A stretch of 13,672 nucleotides of DNA from contig JBMFOH010000039.1 of the NCBI GenBank assembly GCA_049969715.1, positions 1-13,672 of the forward strand, given 5' to 3'. Made by a program: the position numbers and the translations under genes. This document shows, in pieces, positions 1 through 7,619 of the stretch. The DNA is from JBMFOH01 sp049969715 [NCBI: bacterium] (GTDB taxonomy: Bacteria; DUMJ01). Position 1 is the first letter of the stretch. The number at the start of each line of letters is the position of its first letter. Under the pieces are notes generated by a model. That model was not told the origin of the DNA and did no database searches. It saw nothing but the letters and a program-made list of their open reading frames with translations.

Positions 1-98
1 GTAATAGCGCTATCATCCTCAACACATTGGGCTAGGAATTCTATAAGGAAGTTCTTCTTACAAAACTGTATAAAATGTTGTATACTAACTTTTACCAG
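1..98 (-). other. Possible partial reading frame at the left edge, unidentified
   Basis: On the minus strand the frame running from about 98 down to 1 stays open and would encode a mixed hydrophobic and charged peptide containing FCKKNFLIEFLAQCVEDDSA. It continues off the window. No ATG, GTG or TTG start precedes it in frame. A nearby ATG with a GAGGGG-like ribosome site (minus strand, about 105) reads MKPGKS and stops in another frame, so the gene could be frameshifted or degraded. I do not recognise the family; a transposase remnant is one possibility. A plus-strand frame is also open over 1-168, so neither is secure. Confidence 0.18.
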
Positions 99-118
99 GT
101 TTCATAATAAATTGATAT

Positions 119-157
119 CCCCTCTTGGAGGTAATGAAAAGATATCCTCCAGAGGGG
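119..157. repeat. Strong hairpin of unknown role
   Basis: CCCCTCTTGGAGG (119-131) pairs with CCTCCAGAGGGG (146-157): 12 base pairs with one bulged T, and a 14-nt loop. GATATCC also occurs as a direct repeat at the foot and in the loop. Neither side carries a U-tract, so it is not a standard intrinsic terminator on either strand. It could be the end of an upstream transcript, a subterminal hairpin of an insertion element, or a processed RNA. A second small inverted repeat, ACTCA/TGAGT, follows at about 159-175. Confidence 0.5.
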
Positions 158-199
158 ACTCACTTTAATTGAGTAATTTCTGAATGGTGCCCTTTGACC

Positions 200-228
200 T
201 TGTATAAATTTTACTTCTAGTGTATAAT
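200..228 (+). promoter_or_regulatory. Sigma-70-type promoter of the thiamine operon
   Basis: A -35-like TTGTAT (200-205) is followed by a 17-bp spacer and a perfect TATAAT (223-228). Transcription would start near 235, just before the TPP riboswitch. An overlapping TTGACC (194-199) is a better -35 by sequence, but its 23-bp spacing is too long. This is the only good promoter upstream of the riboswitch and reads toward it. Confidence 0.6.
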
Positions 229-251
229 AATTTCAAAATTGAATATTGAGA

Positions 252-357
252 TTAGTTACCGGGGTGCTGAAAGCTTTTAGCAAGTAGGCTGAGAGGAATC
301 TATTGAGATTCCAACCCGCCGAACCTGATCTAGGTAATACTAGCGAAGGGAGGCTAA
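252..357 (+). ncRNA. TPP riboswitch (THI element)
   Basis: The conserved core is plain: ACCGGGGTGC (258-267), GGCTGAGA (287-294), then ACCCGCCGAACCTGATC (314-330), the TAGGTAATAC helix, and CGAAGGGA (344-351). TTAG (252-255) and CTAA (354-357) can close the basal P1 helix. It lies in the leader of a thiamine salvage operon with a terminator downstream. The 3' segment AAGGGAGG (346-353) is perfectly complementary to CCTCCCTT (381-388), the end of the 5' arm and the loop of the terminator. TPP binding should hold AAGGGAGG in the aptamer and let the terminator form. Without TPP the 8-bp antiterminator can form and the operon is transcribed. Confidence 0.96.
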
Positions 358-371
358 AGACAGAAGATTAC

Positions 372-411
372 AGACCGAAACCTCCCTTAGAGGTTTCGGT
401 CTTAGTTTTAT
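372..411 (+). terminator. Riboswitch-controlled intrinsic terminator
   Basis: AGACCGAAACCTC (372-384) pairs perfectly over 13 bp with GAGGTTTCGGTCT (390-402). The loop is CCTTA and the tail TTAGTTTTA is moderately U-rich. It sits between the TPP aptamer and the first ribosome-binding site, the standard position for the expression platform of a transcriptional OFF switch. Confidence 0.88.
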
Positions 412-425
412 GGAGGTGATATTAT

Positions 426-1703
426 ATGGAAGAATACTCAATAGAGCCGGTTAAAAGAGAAAAGAGGATATTTAATTTTTTGGTGGTCTTCTCTATATGG
501 TTTGGGGCTGGAATAAGCATAGCTGAGTTTTGGGCGGGGGCATTATTAACCCCAGCTTTATCACTACTAGTAGCAATACTGGTGATAATAGTTGGACACA
601 TAATTGGGAATATCCTCATTGGATTAGTTGCAATAGAGGGAGAAGAGACAGGTGTCCCTACTATGGTTCTTTCGAGAGGAGCATTAGGGATAAAAGGGTC
701 ATTCCTGCCCTCAATCCTTAACTATCTTCAGCTTATCGGTTGGACAGCAGTAATGTTGATAGCTGGAGCAAATGCGATGAACCAGGTTTCAAAACATCTT
801 GGATTTGAAAATTATGCCTTATGGATTATTCTCCTAGGTTTTTTGGTTACTCTTTGGACATATGTAGGTCCAGAAGGGTGGCGTGGACTTGAAAAGGTTG
901 CAGCTGTCTTACTATTAGTTTTGAGCTTCTGGCTTACCTATGTTATACTCAAGGATTCTTCGATAAGAATGCTCCTAGTAAAGCCAGGAACTGGTGGAAT
1001 GGGGGTTATGCTTGGGCTTGACTTGGTCATAGCTATGCCAGTCTCTTGGGCTCCTTTGATAGCAGACTACTCAAGGTTTACAAAAGGGAAAGGAGGTGCT
1101 TTTTGGGGGACATTTATAGGTTATTTTATATCAAGTGGTCTTTTCTATTTTGTAGGAGCTTTGACAAATGTTGCGGTGGGTAAGAAGGACCCGATAGAGA
1201 TAATATCTTCCTATGGTTTAGGAATACCCGCGATGTTGATAATAGTCTTTGCAACTGTAACAACAACATTCTTAGATATTTATTCGGCAGCAATAACCTA
1301 TAAGAATATTTCTCCTAAAGGAGATACTAAAAAACAAATCTTGTTAGTAGGAGCACTTGGAACTATTTTAGCTCTAGTATTTCCGATAGATAAATATGAA
1401 GGTTTTCTCATTCTTATTGGAGGGGCATTTACTTCTCTTGTTGCGATAATGCTAGTAGATTACTTCTTGGTAAAGAAAAGATATGATGTGAAAGAACTCT
1501 TTGATAGTAAGAATCTGCTCGACACTAGAGCTTTAATAATCTGGATAATTGGTTTTCTTGTATATATAGGGCTTGCTCTAGAGAGCCTTTTTGGAATTCA
1601 TATTCCTATTCTTAGTGAGATTGGTTTTAGGTTTGGTTCAACACTTCCAACATTAATCTTAGTTAGTATCTTGTATTATTTAATCTCAAGGAGGACTGTA
1701 TGA
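426..1703 (+). CDS. cytX: CytX-like hydroxymethylpyrimidine permease (NCS1 family)
   Basis: A 425-residue, highly hydrophobic integral membrane protein with about twelve predicted helices, the usual size for NCS1 nucleobase-cation symporters. N-terminal WFGAGISIAEFWAGALL and the stretch LDLVIAMPVSWAPLIADYSRF near residues 198-218 are typical of the cytosine/HMP branch. It is the first gene after a TPP riboswitch and is followed by thiD, which phosphorylates HMP; this makes the thiamine precursor 4-amino-5-hydroxymethyl-2-methylpyrimidine the probable substrate rather than cytosine. The start is supported by GGAGGTGAT (412-420), 5 nt upstream. The stop overlaps the thiD start by 4 bp (ATGA), so the two are probably translationally coupled. 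The family is secure; the substrate is inferred from context. Confidence 0.88.
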   Translation: MEEYSIEPVKREKRIFNFLVVFSIWFGAGISIAEFWAGALLTPALSLLVAILVIIVGHIIGNILIGLVAIEGEETGVPTMVLSRGALGIKGSFLPSILNYLQLIGWTAVMLIAGANAMNQVSKHLGFENYALWIILLGFLVTLWTYVGPEGWRGLEKVAAVLLLVLSFWLTYVILKDSSIRMLLVKPGTGGMGVMLGLDLVIAMPVSWAPLIADYSRFTKGKGGAFWGTFIGYFISSGLFYFVGALTNVAVGKKDPIEIISSYGLGIPAMLIIVFATVTTTFLDIYSAAITYKNISPKGDTKKQILLVGALGTILALVFPIDKYEGFLILIGGAFTSLVAIMLVDYFLVKKRYDVKELFDSKNLLDTRALIIWIIGFLVYIGLALESLFGIHIPILSEIGFRFGSTLPTLILVSILYYLISRRTV

Positions 1704-2503
1704 ATTATGAAGGTAAGGCGTTAACTATTGCTGGTTCAGATTCTGGAGGTGGAGCTGGCATCCAGGCTGACCTAAAGACATTCCAAGTCTTTAATGTCTT
1801 TGGAATGTCTGTAATTACATCGGTCACAGCTCAAAATACCATTGGAGTAAAGGCAATATATGACCTTCCTAAGGAGATGGTAGCAGCTCAGATTGATGCA
1901 ATCTTAGAGGATATAGGGGTAGATGCAGTGAAAACTGGTATGCTATCAAACAAAGAGATAATAGATATAGTTTCAGAAAAGATTAAACAGTTCAAGATAG
2001 AAAGGCTTGTCATCGACCCTGTAATGGTAGCTAAAAGTGGAGCAAGACTTTTAAAAGAAGATGCAGAGAGAGAATTTATAGAGAAACTTGTTCCCCTAGC
2101 ATTTATCATTACTCCAAATATATTTGAAGCAGAGATAATAAGTGGAATAAAGATTAAGAATCTGGATGATGTAAAGAAAGCAGGAAGATTAATATATAAT
2201 CTAGGTTCTAAGAATGTCCTTATAAAAGGAGGCCATTTGGAGGGAGAAAAGGCTATTGACATCCTTTTTGATGGTAAGAATTTCCATACCTTCGAATCAG
2301 AAAGGATAGACACAAAGAATACCCATGGCACAGGATGTACAATCTCTAGTGCCATAACTGCTGAACTTGCCAAAGGGAAAAGTGTAGTTGAGGCAGTGAA
2401 GATAGCCAAAGAATTTATTACATTGGCTATAAAGGAGGCCCCAAATAATATTGGTAAAGGCTTTGGACCTCTCTATCACAATGTAAGAATAAAAGGAATG
2501 TAA
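1700..2503 (+). CDS. thiD: Hydroxymethylpyrimidine/phosphomethylpyrimidine kinase ThiD
   Basis: ThiD phosphorylates HMP to HMP-P and then to HMP-PP, the pyrimidine donor for thiamine phosphate synthase, in the cytoplasm. The 267-residue protein has the ribokinase-fold signatures: [18 protein letters not shown] at residues 11-28, where HMP binds, TPNIFEAE at 138-145, and the anion-hole and catalytic-base motif HGTGCTIS at 209-216. Length is normal for a single-domain ThiD; there is no fused ThiE or ThiN domain. The ATG overlaps the permease stop by 4 bp and has AAGGAGG inside the permease gene (1689-1695) as its ribosome site. Only 4 nt separate its stop from the next gene, so it belongs to the same TPP-controlled transcript. 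Confidence 0.95.
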   Translation: MNYEGKALTIAGSDSGGGAGIQADLKTFQVFNVFGMSVITSVTAQNTIGVKAIYDLPKEMVAAQIDAILEDIGVDAVKTGMLSNKEIIDIVSEKIKQFKIERLVIDPVMVAKSGARLLKEDAEREFIEKLVPLAFIITPNIFEAEIISGIKIKNLDDVKKAGRLIYNLGSKNVLIKGGHLEGEKAIDILFDGKNFHTFESERIDTKNTHGTGCTISSAITAELAKGKSVVEAVKIAKEFITLAIKEAPNNIGKGFGPLYHNVRIKGM

Positions 2504-2507
2504 CGTT

Positions 2508-3266
2508 ATGAGGATAGTTGTAACTAATGACGATGGAATAGATTCTATAGGGATAAGAAAACTAATAGAAGGCATCTCTTCTTTAGGAGAAATCTATGTT
2601 GTCGCTCCAGATAGAAAGCTCACTGGGGTAGGTGGTAGTGTCACATTTGATAGGCCAGTAAAGGTAGATAGGGTTTCTCTTGGTCTTGGAGAGAAAGAGG
2701 CTTTTAAGGTCTCTGGCACACCAGCTGATTGTGTGATACTTGCCTTAGACCTATTAGTAAGAGATGTAGATATTATCATCTCTGGAATCAATGACGAACC
2801 TAATGTAGGAGATGATATAAGGCTTTCTGGAACGATAGGGGCATGTAGAGAGGCTGCATCTTTTGGTATTAAAGCCTTTGGAGTCTCTATGGAGTATGGG
2901 GGAGATAATATCTACTTTGATGGGGCGGTAGAGATCTCTAAGACTCTTATTAAAAGTATAGAAAGATACAGTCTTCCACAAGGGATATTCTTGAATGTCA
3001 ATGTCCCAAACGTCCCAAAAGAAAAGATAAAGGGAGTTAAGTTTGTAAAACTTGGAAGGAGAAGATATATGGATAGGGTCAAAAAGGTCTTAGACCCATA
3101 TGGTAGAGAGTACTATTGGATAGGTGGAAGCTTGATAGAGGACCTAGAAGAAGATACAGAAAATGATGCCTTAAGAAAAAATTTTATAGCTATTACTCCT
3201 ATCAATATAGATGAGACAGATTATGAATTTTTGGAGGTGATAAAGAGATGGAAGATAGAATTCTAG
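2508..3266 (+). CDS. surE: SurE-family 5'/3'-nucleotidase (phosphatase) inside the thiamine operon
   Basis: SurE proteins are metal-dependent acid phosphatases that remove phosphate from nucleoside monophosphates and other small substrates. The 252 residues start with the family motif TNDDG (6-10, metal ligands D8 and D9) and contain SGTPADC (69-75), SGIN (92-95) and GDDIRLSGTIG (101-111), with a C-terminal YYW...ITPI segment as in characterised SurE. The third metal ligand, serine 39 in the Thermotoga maritima enzyme, appears to be threonine 39 here, a conservative change. The location is odd: surE usually neighbours pcm, nlpD or housekeeping genes. Here it lies between thiD and thiM, 4 nt after thiD and overlapping thiM by 19 bp. 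A role as thiamine-phosphate or precursor phosphatase is a reasonable inference, not shown. Confidence 0.9.
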   Translation: MRIVVTNDDGIDSIGIRKLIEGISSLGEIYVVAPDRKLTGVGGSVTFDRPVKVDRVSLGLGEKEAFKVSGTPADCVILALDLLVRDVDIIISGINDEPNVGDDIRLSGTIGACREAASFGIKAFGVSMEYGGDNIYFDGAVEISKTLIKSIERYSLPQGIFLNVNVPNVPKEKIKGVKFVKLGRRRYMDRVKKVLDPYGREYYWIGGSLIEDLEEDTENDALRKNFIAITPINIDETDYEFLEVIKRWKIEF

Positions 3267-4072
3267 AGATGTTAAGAATAGGGGAAGATATATGGGATAA
3301 GATGAGGAAAAAGAAGCCACTTATCTATCACATAACAAACTTTGTTGCTATGCCAGAACAAGCACATATAACCATTGCCATTGGTGCGAGTCCAGTGATG
3401 GCATTGTCTCCAGATGAAGCAAGAGATATGTGTGCCATTTCTAATGCACTCCTTATAAATATTGGGACACCTTCTCAAGAACAGTTTGAGACTATGAAGC
3501 AGGCACTGATGACTGCAAACGAAAAGGATATTCCAGTGCTCCTAGACCCGGTAGGTTATGGGGCTACTCCATTTAGGAATTATGTAGTTGATGAGCTCCT
3601 AAAGATAGGTAGATTTACTGTAATAAAGGGTAACAGTGGAGAGATAATGGCTTTGGCAGGTAACTCAGGTACTGTAAGAGGAGTAGATGCAGTAACTGAA
3701 GAGAATAGAGGACTTATAGAAACAGTAAGGTCTATTTCAGAAAGGTATGGTACTATCGTTATTGCCACAGGAGAAGAGGATTTTATATCTAACGGAGTAG
3801 AGGTATTCTCTATAAGGGGTGGAAGTAAGATCTTAAGAAAGATTACCGGTTCAGGATGTATGGCAGGGTCAATAGTTGCCTCTTTACTTGGAATAAAAGA
3901 AGACCCACTTATTTCGTCTATAACAGGAGTTATCGCATTGAAAGCTGCAGCAAAAAGGGCAGACCAGAGAAGCAGTGGGCCTGGAAGTTTCAGAATGCAT
4001 CTATTTGATGAGTTAGCTATTTTAAAGGGAGAAGACATAATAAAAGAGGGTGATATAGTAGTATGGACTTAA
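3248..4072 (+). CDS. thiM: Hydroxyethylthiazole kinase ThiM
   Basis: ThiM phosphorylates the salvaged thiazole alcohol HET to HET-P, the second substrate of thiamine phosphate synthase. The 274-residue length is normal. Family signatures are IYHITNFVAM (26-35), IAIGASPVMALSPDE (43-57), LDPVGYGATPFR (99-110), VIKGNSGEIMALAG (125-138), and the catalytic loop GSGCMAG (201-207) with its cysteine 204. The ATG follows GGAGGTG (3233-3239) by 8 nt, inside the end of surE, so the 19-bp overlap is well supported. It overlaps thiE by 10 bp. The region PEQAH, where many ThiM proteins have N/T-rich residues, is a small departure that does not touch the catalytic loop. Confidence 0.94.
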   Translation: MEDRILEMLRIGEDIWDKMRKKKPLIYHITNFVAMPEQAHITIAIGASPVMALSPDEARDMCAISNALLINIGTPSQEQFETMKQALMTANEKDIPVLLDPVGYGATPFRNYVVDELLKIGRFTVIKGNSGEIMALAGNSGTVRGVDAVTEENRGLIETVRSISERYGTIVIATGEEDFISNGVEVFSIRGGSKILRKITGSGCMAGSIVASLLGIKEDPLISSITGVIALKAAAKRADQRSSGPGSFRMHLFDELAILKGEDIIKEGDIVVWT

Positions 4073-4686
4073 GCCTCTATGTAATTACAGATGAAAAGAT
4101 TGGGCTAGGAAGAAGTCATATCTTCCTAGCAGAAGAGGCTTTAAAGGGGGGAGCTACAGTGATCCAATTGAGGGATAAGACAAAGAGTGGTAGAGAACTT
4201 TATAATATTGGTCTAAAGATGAGAGAAATTACAAGAAGGTATAATGCCCTCTTTATAGTGAATGATAGATTAGATATTGCTCTTGGAGTTGAGGCTGATG
4301 GTGTTCACCTAGGGATGGAAGACCTTCCAATCTCAGTAGCAAGAAAAATCGCTGGAAAAGATTTTATAATTGGGGCATCTGTAACATCTTGCCAAGAGGC
4401 AATTTTAGCAGAAAAAGAAGGAGCAGATTATATAAGTGCCCAGAGTGTATTCCCTACATCTAGCAAAGATAACGTTGGGGTTATAGGGGTTGATGGTCTA
4501 AAGGAAATCATAAATATCTCTAAGATTCCAGTAATTGCAATAGGAGGAATCACCTTAGAGAATGTAGAAGAAGTGCTAAGATGTGGAGTAAAGGGTGTAG
4601 CTGTAATCTCGGCAGTAGTATCTAAAGAAGACGTAAAAAAAGGAGCCCTAGAACTTAAGGAGAGAATTAGGAGATATATAGGTTAA
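4063..4686 (+). CDS. thiE: Thiamine-phosphate synthase ThiE
   Basis: ThiE joins HMP-PP and HET-P to give thiamine phosphate; it is a TIM-barrel enzyme of the cytoplasm. The 207 residues show LYVITDE (5-11), VIQLRDKTKSGREL (33-46), FIVNDRLDIALGVEADGVHLG (64-84) with the Mg-binding aspartates, the pyrophosphate segment VFPTSSKDN (129-137) and IPVIAIGGI (155-163). The usual GPVFPT is SVFPT here, while the T, S and K that contact phosphate are kept. The ATG lies inside the last codons of thiM, and it is the last gene of the operon. No thiL or thiamine pyrophosphokinase follows, so the final step to TPP must be encoded elsewhere. Confidence 0.95.
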   Translation: MDLSLYVITDEKIGLGRSHIFLAEEALKGGATVIQLRDKTKSGRELYNIGLKMREITRRYNALFIVNDRLDIALGVEADGVHLGMEDLPISVARKIAGKDFIIGASVTSCQEAILAEKEGADYISAQSVFPTSSKDNVGVIGVDGLKEIINISKIPVIAIGGITLENVEEVLRCGVKGVAVISAVVSKEDVKKGALELKERIRRYIG

Positions 4687-4691
4687 AACTA

Positions 4692-4709
4692 GCGTCAAAA
4701 TCTTGATGC
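4692..4709 (-). terminator. Weak hairpin between two converging operons
   Basis: GCGTCAA and TTGATGC form a 7-bp stem with one G-U pair and a 4-nt loop in the 24-bp gap between thiE and the minus-strand ABC ATPase gene. Read on the minus strand it is followed by TAGTTTTAACC, a weak U-rich tail, so it best fits termination of the minus-strand transporter operon. The stem is weak. Confidence 0.35.
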
Positions 4710-4710
4710 C

Positions 4711-5466
4711 TCAGTCCATAGGGATTACTACAGGTATGTCCTTTATTCTTTCTATAGTTACTGGAACTCCATAGACAGATGATATATTTTCTGGTGTAAT
4801 AATGTTTATATCTCCATAAGCAAAGATGGTATTGTCTTTTAGAAGTAAGAACTTATCAGAGAATCTCAAGGCGAGATTTATATCATGGATAACAACTATG
4901 CTAGAGATATTATTCTTTTTTACACTCTCTCTAATAATCCTCATAACTTCAATCTGATTTTTAAGATCCAAATTATTTGTAGGCTCATCTAGAAGAAGGA
5001 CCTGGGGTTCTTGGGCAATGGCTCTGGCTATAAATACTTTCTGCAATTCACCACCACTTAATTCGTCGAGATACTTTAGGGCAAGATGTTCTAATTTGAG
5101 CATTTCCAAAACTTTCCGGACAATTTCTATATCTTTTTCTGAGACATCCCACTTAATATAAGGTTTTCTTCCTAGTAATACCATATCAAATACAGTAAAT
5201 CCTGATCCTTCCTGTTTTTGAGCTACATAGCCTATCTTCTGAGCTATCTCTGACCTAGAAAGTTTTGATATGTCTTCCTTTTCGAGAAATACCGTTCCTT
5301 TTTTAGCCCTTAATATTCTATTTATACACTTCAACAAAGTCGTCTTTCCTGCACCATTATTGCCTAAAATAGAAAGAAATTCCCCTCTATTAACCTCAAA
5401 ATTTATATCATTTAGCACTGGATGACTGTTGTAGCTAAACTCTATCCCATCAACCTTTAGTATCAT
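4711..5466 (-). CDS. BtuD/FepC-type ABC importer ATPase
   Basis: The cytoplasmic ATP-hydrolysing subunit of a type II (BtuCD-like) importer, 251 residues. Seen directly: Walker [10 protein letters not shown] (35-43), Q-loop around 83, ABC signature LSGGELQK (136-143), Walker [14 protein letters not shown] (156-168) and the switch histidine H194 in VVIHD. These match the FecE/FepC/BtuD group that takes up iron-siderophore, haem, cobalamin, or molybdate/tungstate. Its ATG overlaps the permease stop by 4 bp, and it is the last gene of the TrmO-FmdE/binding protein/permease/ATPase operon. Substrate cannot be read from the ATPase. Confidence 0.93.
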   Translation of the reverse strand: MILKVDGIEFSYNSHPVLNDINFEVNRGEFLSILGNNGAGKTTLLKCINRILRAKKGTVFLEKEDISKLSRSEIAQKIGYVAQKQEGSGFTVFDMVLLGRKPYIKWDVSEKDIEIVRKVLEMLKLEHLALKYLDELSGGELQKVFIARAIAQEPQVLLLDEPTNNLDLKNQIEVMRIIRESVKKNNISSIVVIHDINLALRFSDKFLLLKDNTIFAYGDINIITPENISSVYGVPVTIERIKDIPVVIPMD

Positions 5467-6518
5467 CTTTTATAACCTCTTATAAGGAGATAGAGGAATA
5501 CTGGAGCCCCTATAAAGGAGGTAACAGCTCCTACAGGTAGGACTACTGGAGCAATGATCGTCCTTCCAAAGGTATCTGATGCTAAGAGTAGAATCCCACC
5601 CATAATGGCTGAACCTATAAGCAAAAATCTATGATCCCCTCCGATTAGCCTTCTTACCATATGAGGACCTACCAGTCCAATAAATCCTATAACTCCTAAA
5701 AAAGAGACCACTACTGCAGTAACTAAGGATGCTATAAACATACTTATAAGCCTTAATCTTTCTACCGCTACTCCTAATCCCTTTGCCGTCTCTTCCCCAC
5801 TAACTAATGCATTATAATTCCATCTATTTAGTAAGAAATATACTGTCGATATGGAAACTATCAATGTCATAATTTCTAAATCTCGCCAATTTGCTCTTCC
5901 AATATCTCCAAACGTCCAAAAGACTATAGAGGCTACCTGTATCTCGTTAGCAAAATACTGTATTACAGTAGTTAAAGCTGAAAACAAAGAACTAATGGCA
6001 ACACCAGCTAGGACCATCGCTTCAGGTGATACCCTTCTATATCTAGCAAGAGCTAATATTATTAGAGTTGCCCCCATAGACCCTATAAATGCACAAAGTG
6101 TGGTTAAGTATGGATTATTGATAATTACTGCATCCATAGAAGTACTGCGGATACTACCAGTTCCTAGAACAGTTACAGACAGCGCCACTCCAAACGCTGC
6201 CCCCTGAGATATTCCTAGAGTAAAAGGAGATGCTAGAGGATTCCTCAGTATCGTCTGTACCACACAACCTGAGATAGAAAGTCCTATACCAGCTATGATA
6301 GCAGATAATACTCTAGGAAGTCTTATATTCCATACGATAATGTAAGATCTAGCATCTCCCCCACCAAGTAATGTCATAAGCACCTGTTTTGGGGAAAGAC
6401 CAGATGAACCAGCATTTATGGCATAGATGGCTAATATAATAGTCAATAGAGAGATAGTTACAATGATAATCACTTTAGTTTTAATATAACTTAGGTATCC
6501 TTCCCAGATATTTGACAT
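5463..6518 (-). CDS. BtuC/FecCD-type ABC importer permease
   Basis: The membrane subunit that forms the translocation path of the type II importer: 351 residues, very hydrophobic, about nine to ten helices. FecCD family marks include [20 protein letters not shown] (residues 65-84), [22 protein letters not shown] (89-110) and, near the C-terminus, [17 protein letters not shown], followed by [19 protein letters not shown]. The first of these marks contacts the usual cytoplasmic coupling region. Only 3 nt separate it from the binding-protein gene, and it overlaps the ATPase gene by 4 bp, so the three form one transcription unit. Confidence 0.94.
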   Translation of the reverse strand: MSNIWEGYLSYIKTKVIIIVTISLLTIILAIYAINAGSSGLSPKQVLMTLLGGGDARSYIIVWNIRLPRVLSAIIAGIGLSISGCVVQTILRNPLASPFTLGISQGAAFGVALSVTVLGTGSIRSTSMDAVIINNPYLTTLCAFIGSMGATLIILALARYRRVSPEAMVLAGVAISSLFSALTTVIQYFANEIQVASIVFWTFGDIGRANWRDLEIMTLIVSISTVYFLLNRWNYNALVSGEETAKGLGVAVERLRLISMFIASLVTAVVVSFLGVIGFIGLVGPHMVRRLIGGDHRFLLIGSAIMGGILLLASDTFGRTIIAPVVLPVGAVTSFIGAPVFLYLLIRGYKR

Positions 6519-6521
6519 CTA

Positions 6522-7607
6522 CTAACCGCCTATAGTAAGCTTCGTGAATCCCCCGTACGTTTTAGCTAACTCATCATACAGAGGTTTACCCAAAAAGAAC
6601 TGATAGATTTCATTAGCTTTTTTTATTGGGTCAACATCTTTGAATTGCTTGGGAAAGAGAACCTTACCTGCCCAGTATGCATCAGCTATAGCAGTATCTA
6701 TATTTGTCGTATAGAAATTAAACGGTAACTGACCATAAACCTGTCTATTTTTTACCGCTTTTAATGCTTGGTAGAATTGAGGGTCCTTTTGATAGTCCTG
6801 TTCTACAAGATTATAATTAGAAAGGTCAATAAAGATGACATCTGGGTCCCAGACCAAAAGTTTCTCCCTCTCAATCATAACGCTTCCCTTTTGCCCTGTC
6901 TCATCTGCTACATTCTTGGCATTAATCATTACAAATGGTGGATACTTAGCTTGAGTACTCTCTATCCCATGGCCACCTTTCATACCAAGGGCTCCCACAT
7001 AGACCTTCAGCTTCTTTTCCTCTGGAATTCCCTTTGTTCTTAAGGATAACTCTCTTTGGGCCTTCTTTATATAGTTTATAACTTCTCTTGCTCTTTTTTC
7101 TTGGCCAATAATTTTACCTATAAGATTTATAGATTTATATACATCCTCATCAATGGTAGCTAGGTTTCCATAACTCAGTACTACTACCGGAATTCCTGTT
7201 TTAGCCTGTAATTCATCTGCACTCTTTTTATCTACAAGATAAGCTACAAATATAACATCTGGGTTAACAGTTACAAGCTTTTCTGCATCAGGGGTAGAGT
7301 TTGGACCTCCTTGGCCAATTACTGGTAACCTTTTCAAGTCTGGATATGCCATAATATATGTCCTTCCTATAGAGGACCATTCCTTTTCTATATTTTCTAC
7401 CCCTACCACTTTATCTACCCCATTTACATAGCAAACAAGTCTTAAAGCCCCAGGCCCAATGGCTACTATTCTATTTACCGATATAGGAACCTCAACCTTT
7501 CGCCCAGCCAAGTCAGTAATAATAGTCTTCTTTAATGTTCCCCCTACTCCAAGATTAGTAACTAAAAGAATAGATAGTAATAAAACAATCATCTTTACTA
7601 ATTTCAT
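6522..7607 (-). CDS. BtuF/TroA-type periplasmic substrate-binding protein, metal or chelate uptake
   Basis: A 361-residue binding protein (Peripla_BP_2 type) feeding the downstream permease. Residues 1-22 are a signal-like hydrophobic segment after MKLVK, but there is no lipobox cysteine, so it is probably free in a periplasm or held by an uncleaved anchor. Residues 27-110 hold the N-lobe motif (TDLAGRKVEVPISVNRIVAIG), and KLVTVNPDVIFVAYL and WDPDVIFID are the paired NPDVI-type strands. The stretch from about 205 with GGHGIESTQ and NVADETGQKG resembles the predicted metal-binding TroA subgroup often found with FmdE genes; this is recalled, not searched. The start has a textbook ribosome site, AAGGAGGTA, overlapping the stop of the preceding gene. 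Mo/W oxyanion, Fe, Co or Ni chelates are all open. Confidence 0.9.
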   Translation of the reverse strand: MKLVKMIVLLLSILLVTNLGVGGTLKKTIITDLAGRKVEVPISVNRIVAIGPGALRLVCYVNGVDKVVGVENIEKEWSSIGRTYIMAYPDLKRLPVIGQGGPNSTPDAEKLVTVNPDVIFVAYLVDKKSADELQAKTGIPVVVLSYGNLATIDEDVYKSINLIGKIIGQEKRAREVINYIKKAQRELSLRTKGIPEEKKLKVYVGALGMKGGHGIESTQAKYPPFVMINAKNVADETGQKGSVMIEREKLLVWDPDVIFIDLSNYNLVEQDYQKDPQFYQALKAVKNRQVYGQLPFNFYTTNIDTAIADAYWAGKVLFPKQFKDVDPIKKANEIYQFFLGKPLYDELAKTYGGFTKLTIGG

Positions 7608-7619
7608 ATCTTTACCTCC

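Noticed and set aside
1-168. Plus-strand open frame from the left edge to TAA at 166-168
   Set aside because: It has no recognisable family, runs through the hairpin at 119-157, and its composition (Cys/Ser-rich with rare-looking codons) is unlike the neighbouring genes.
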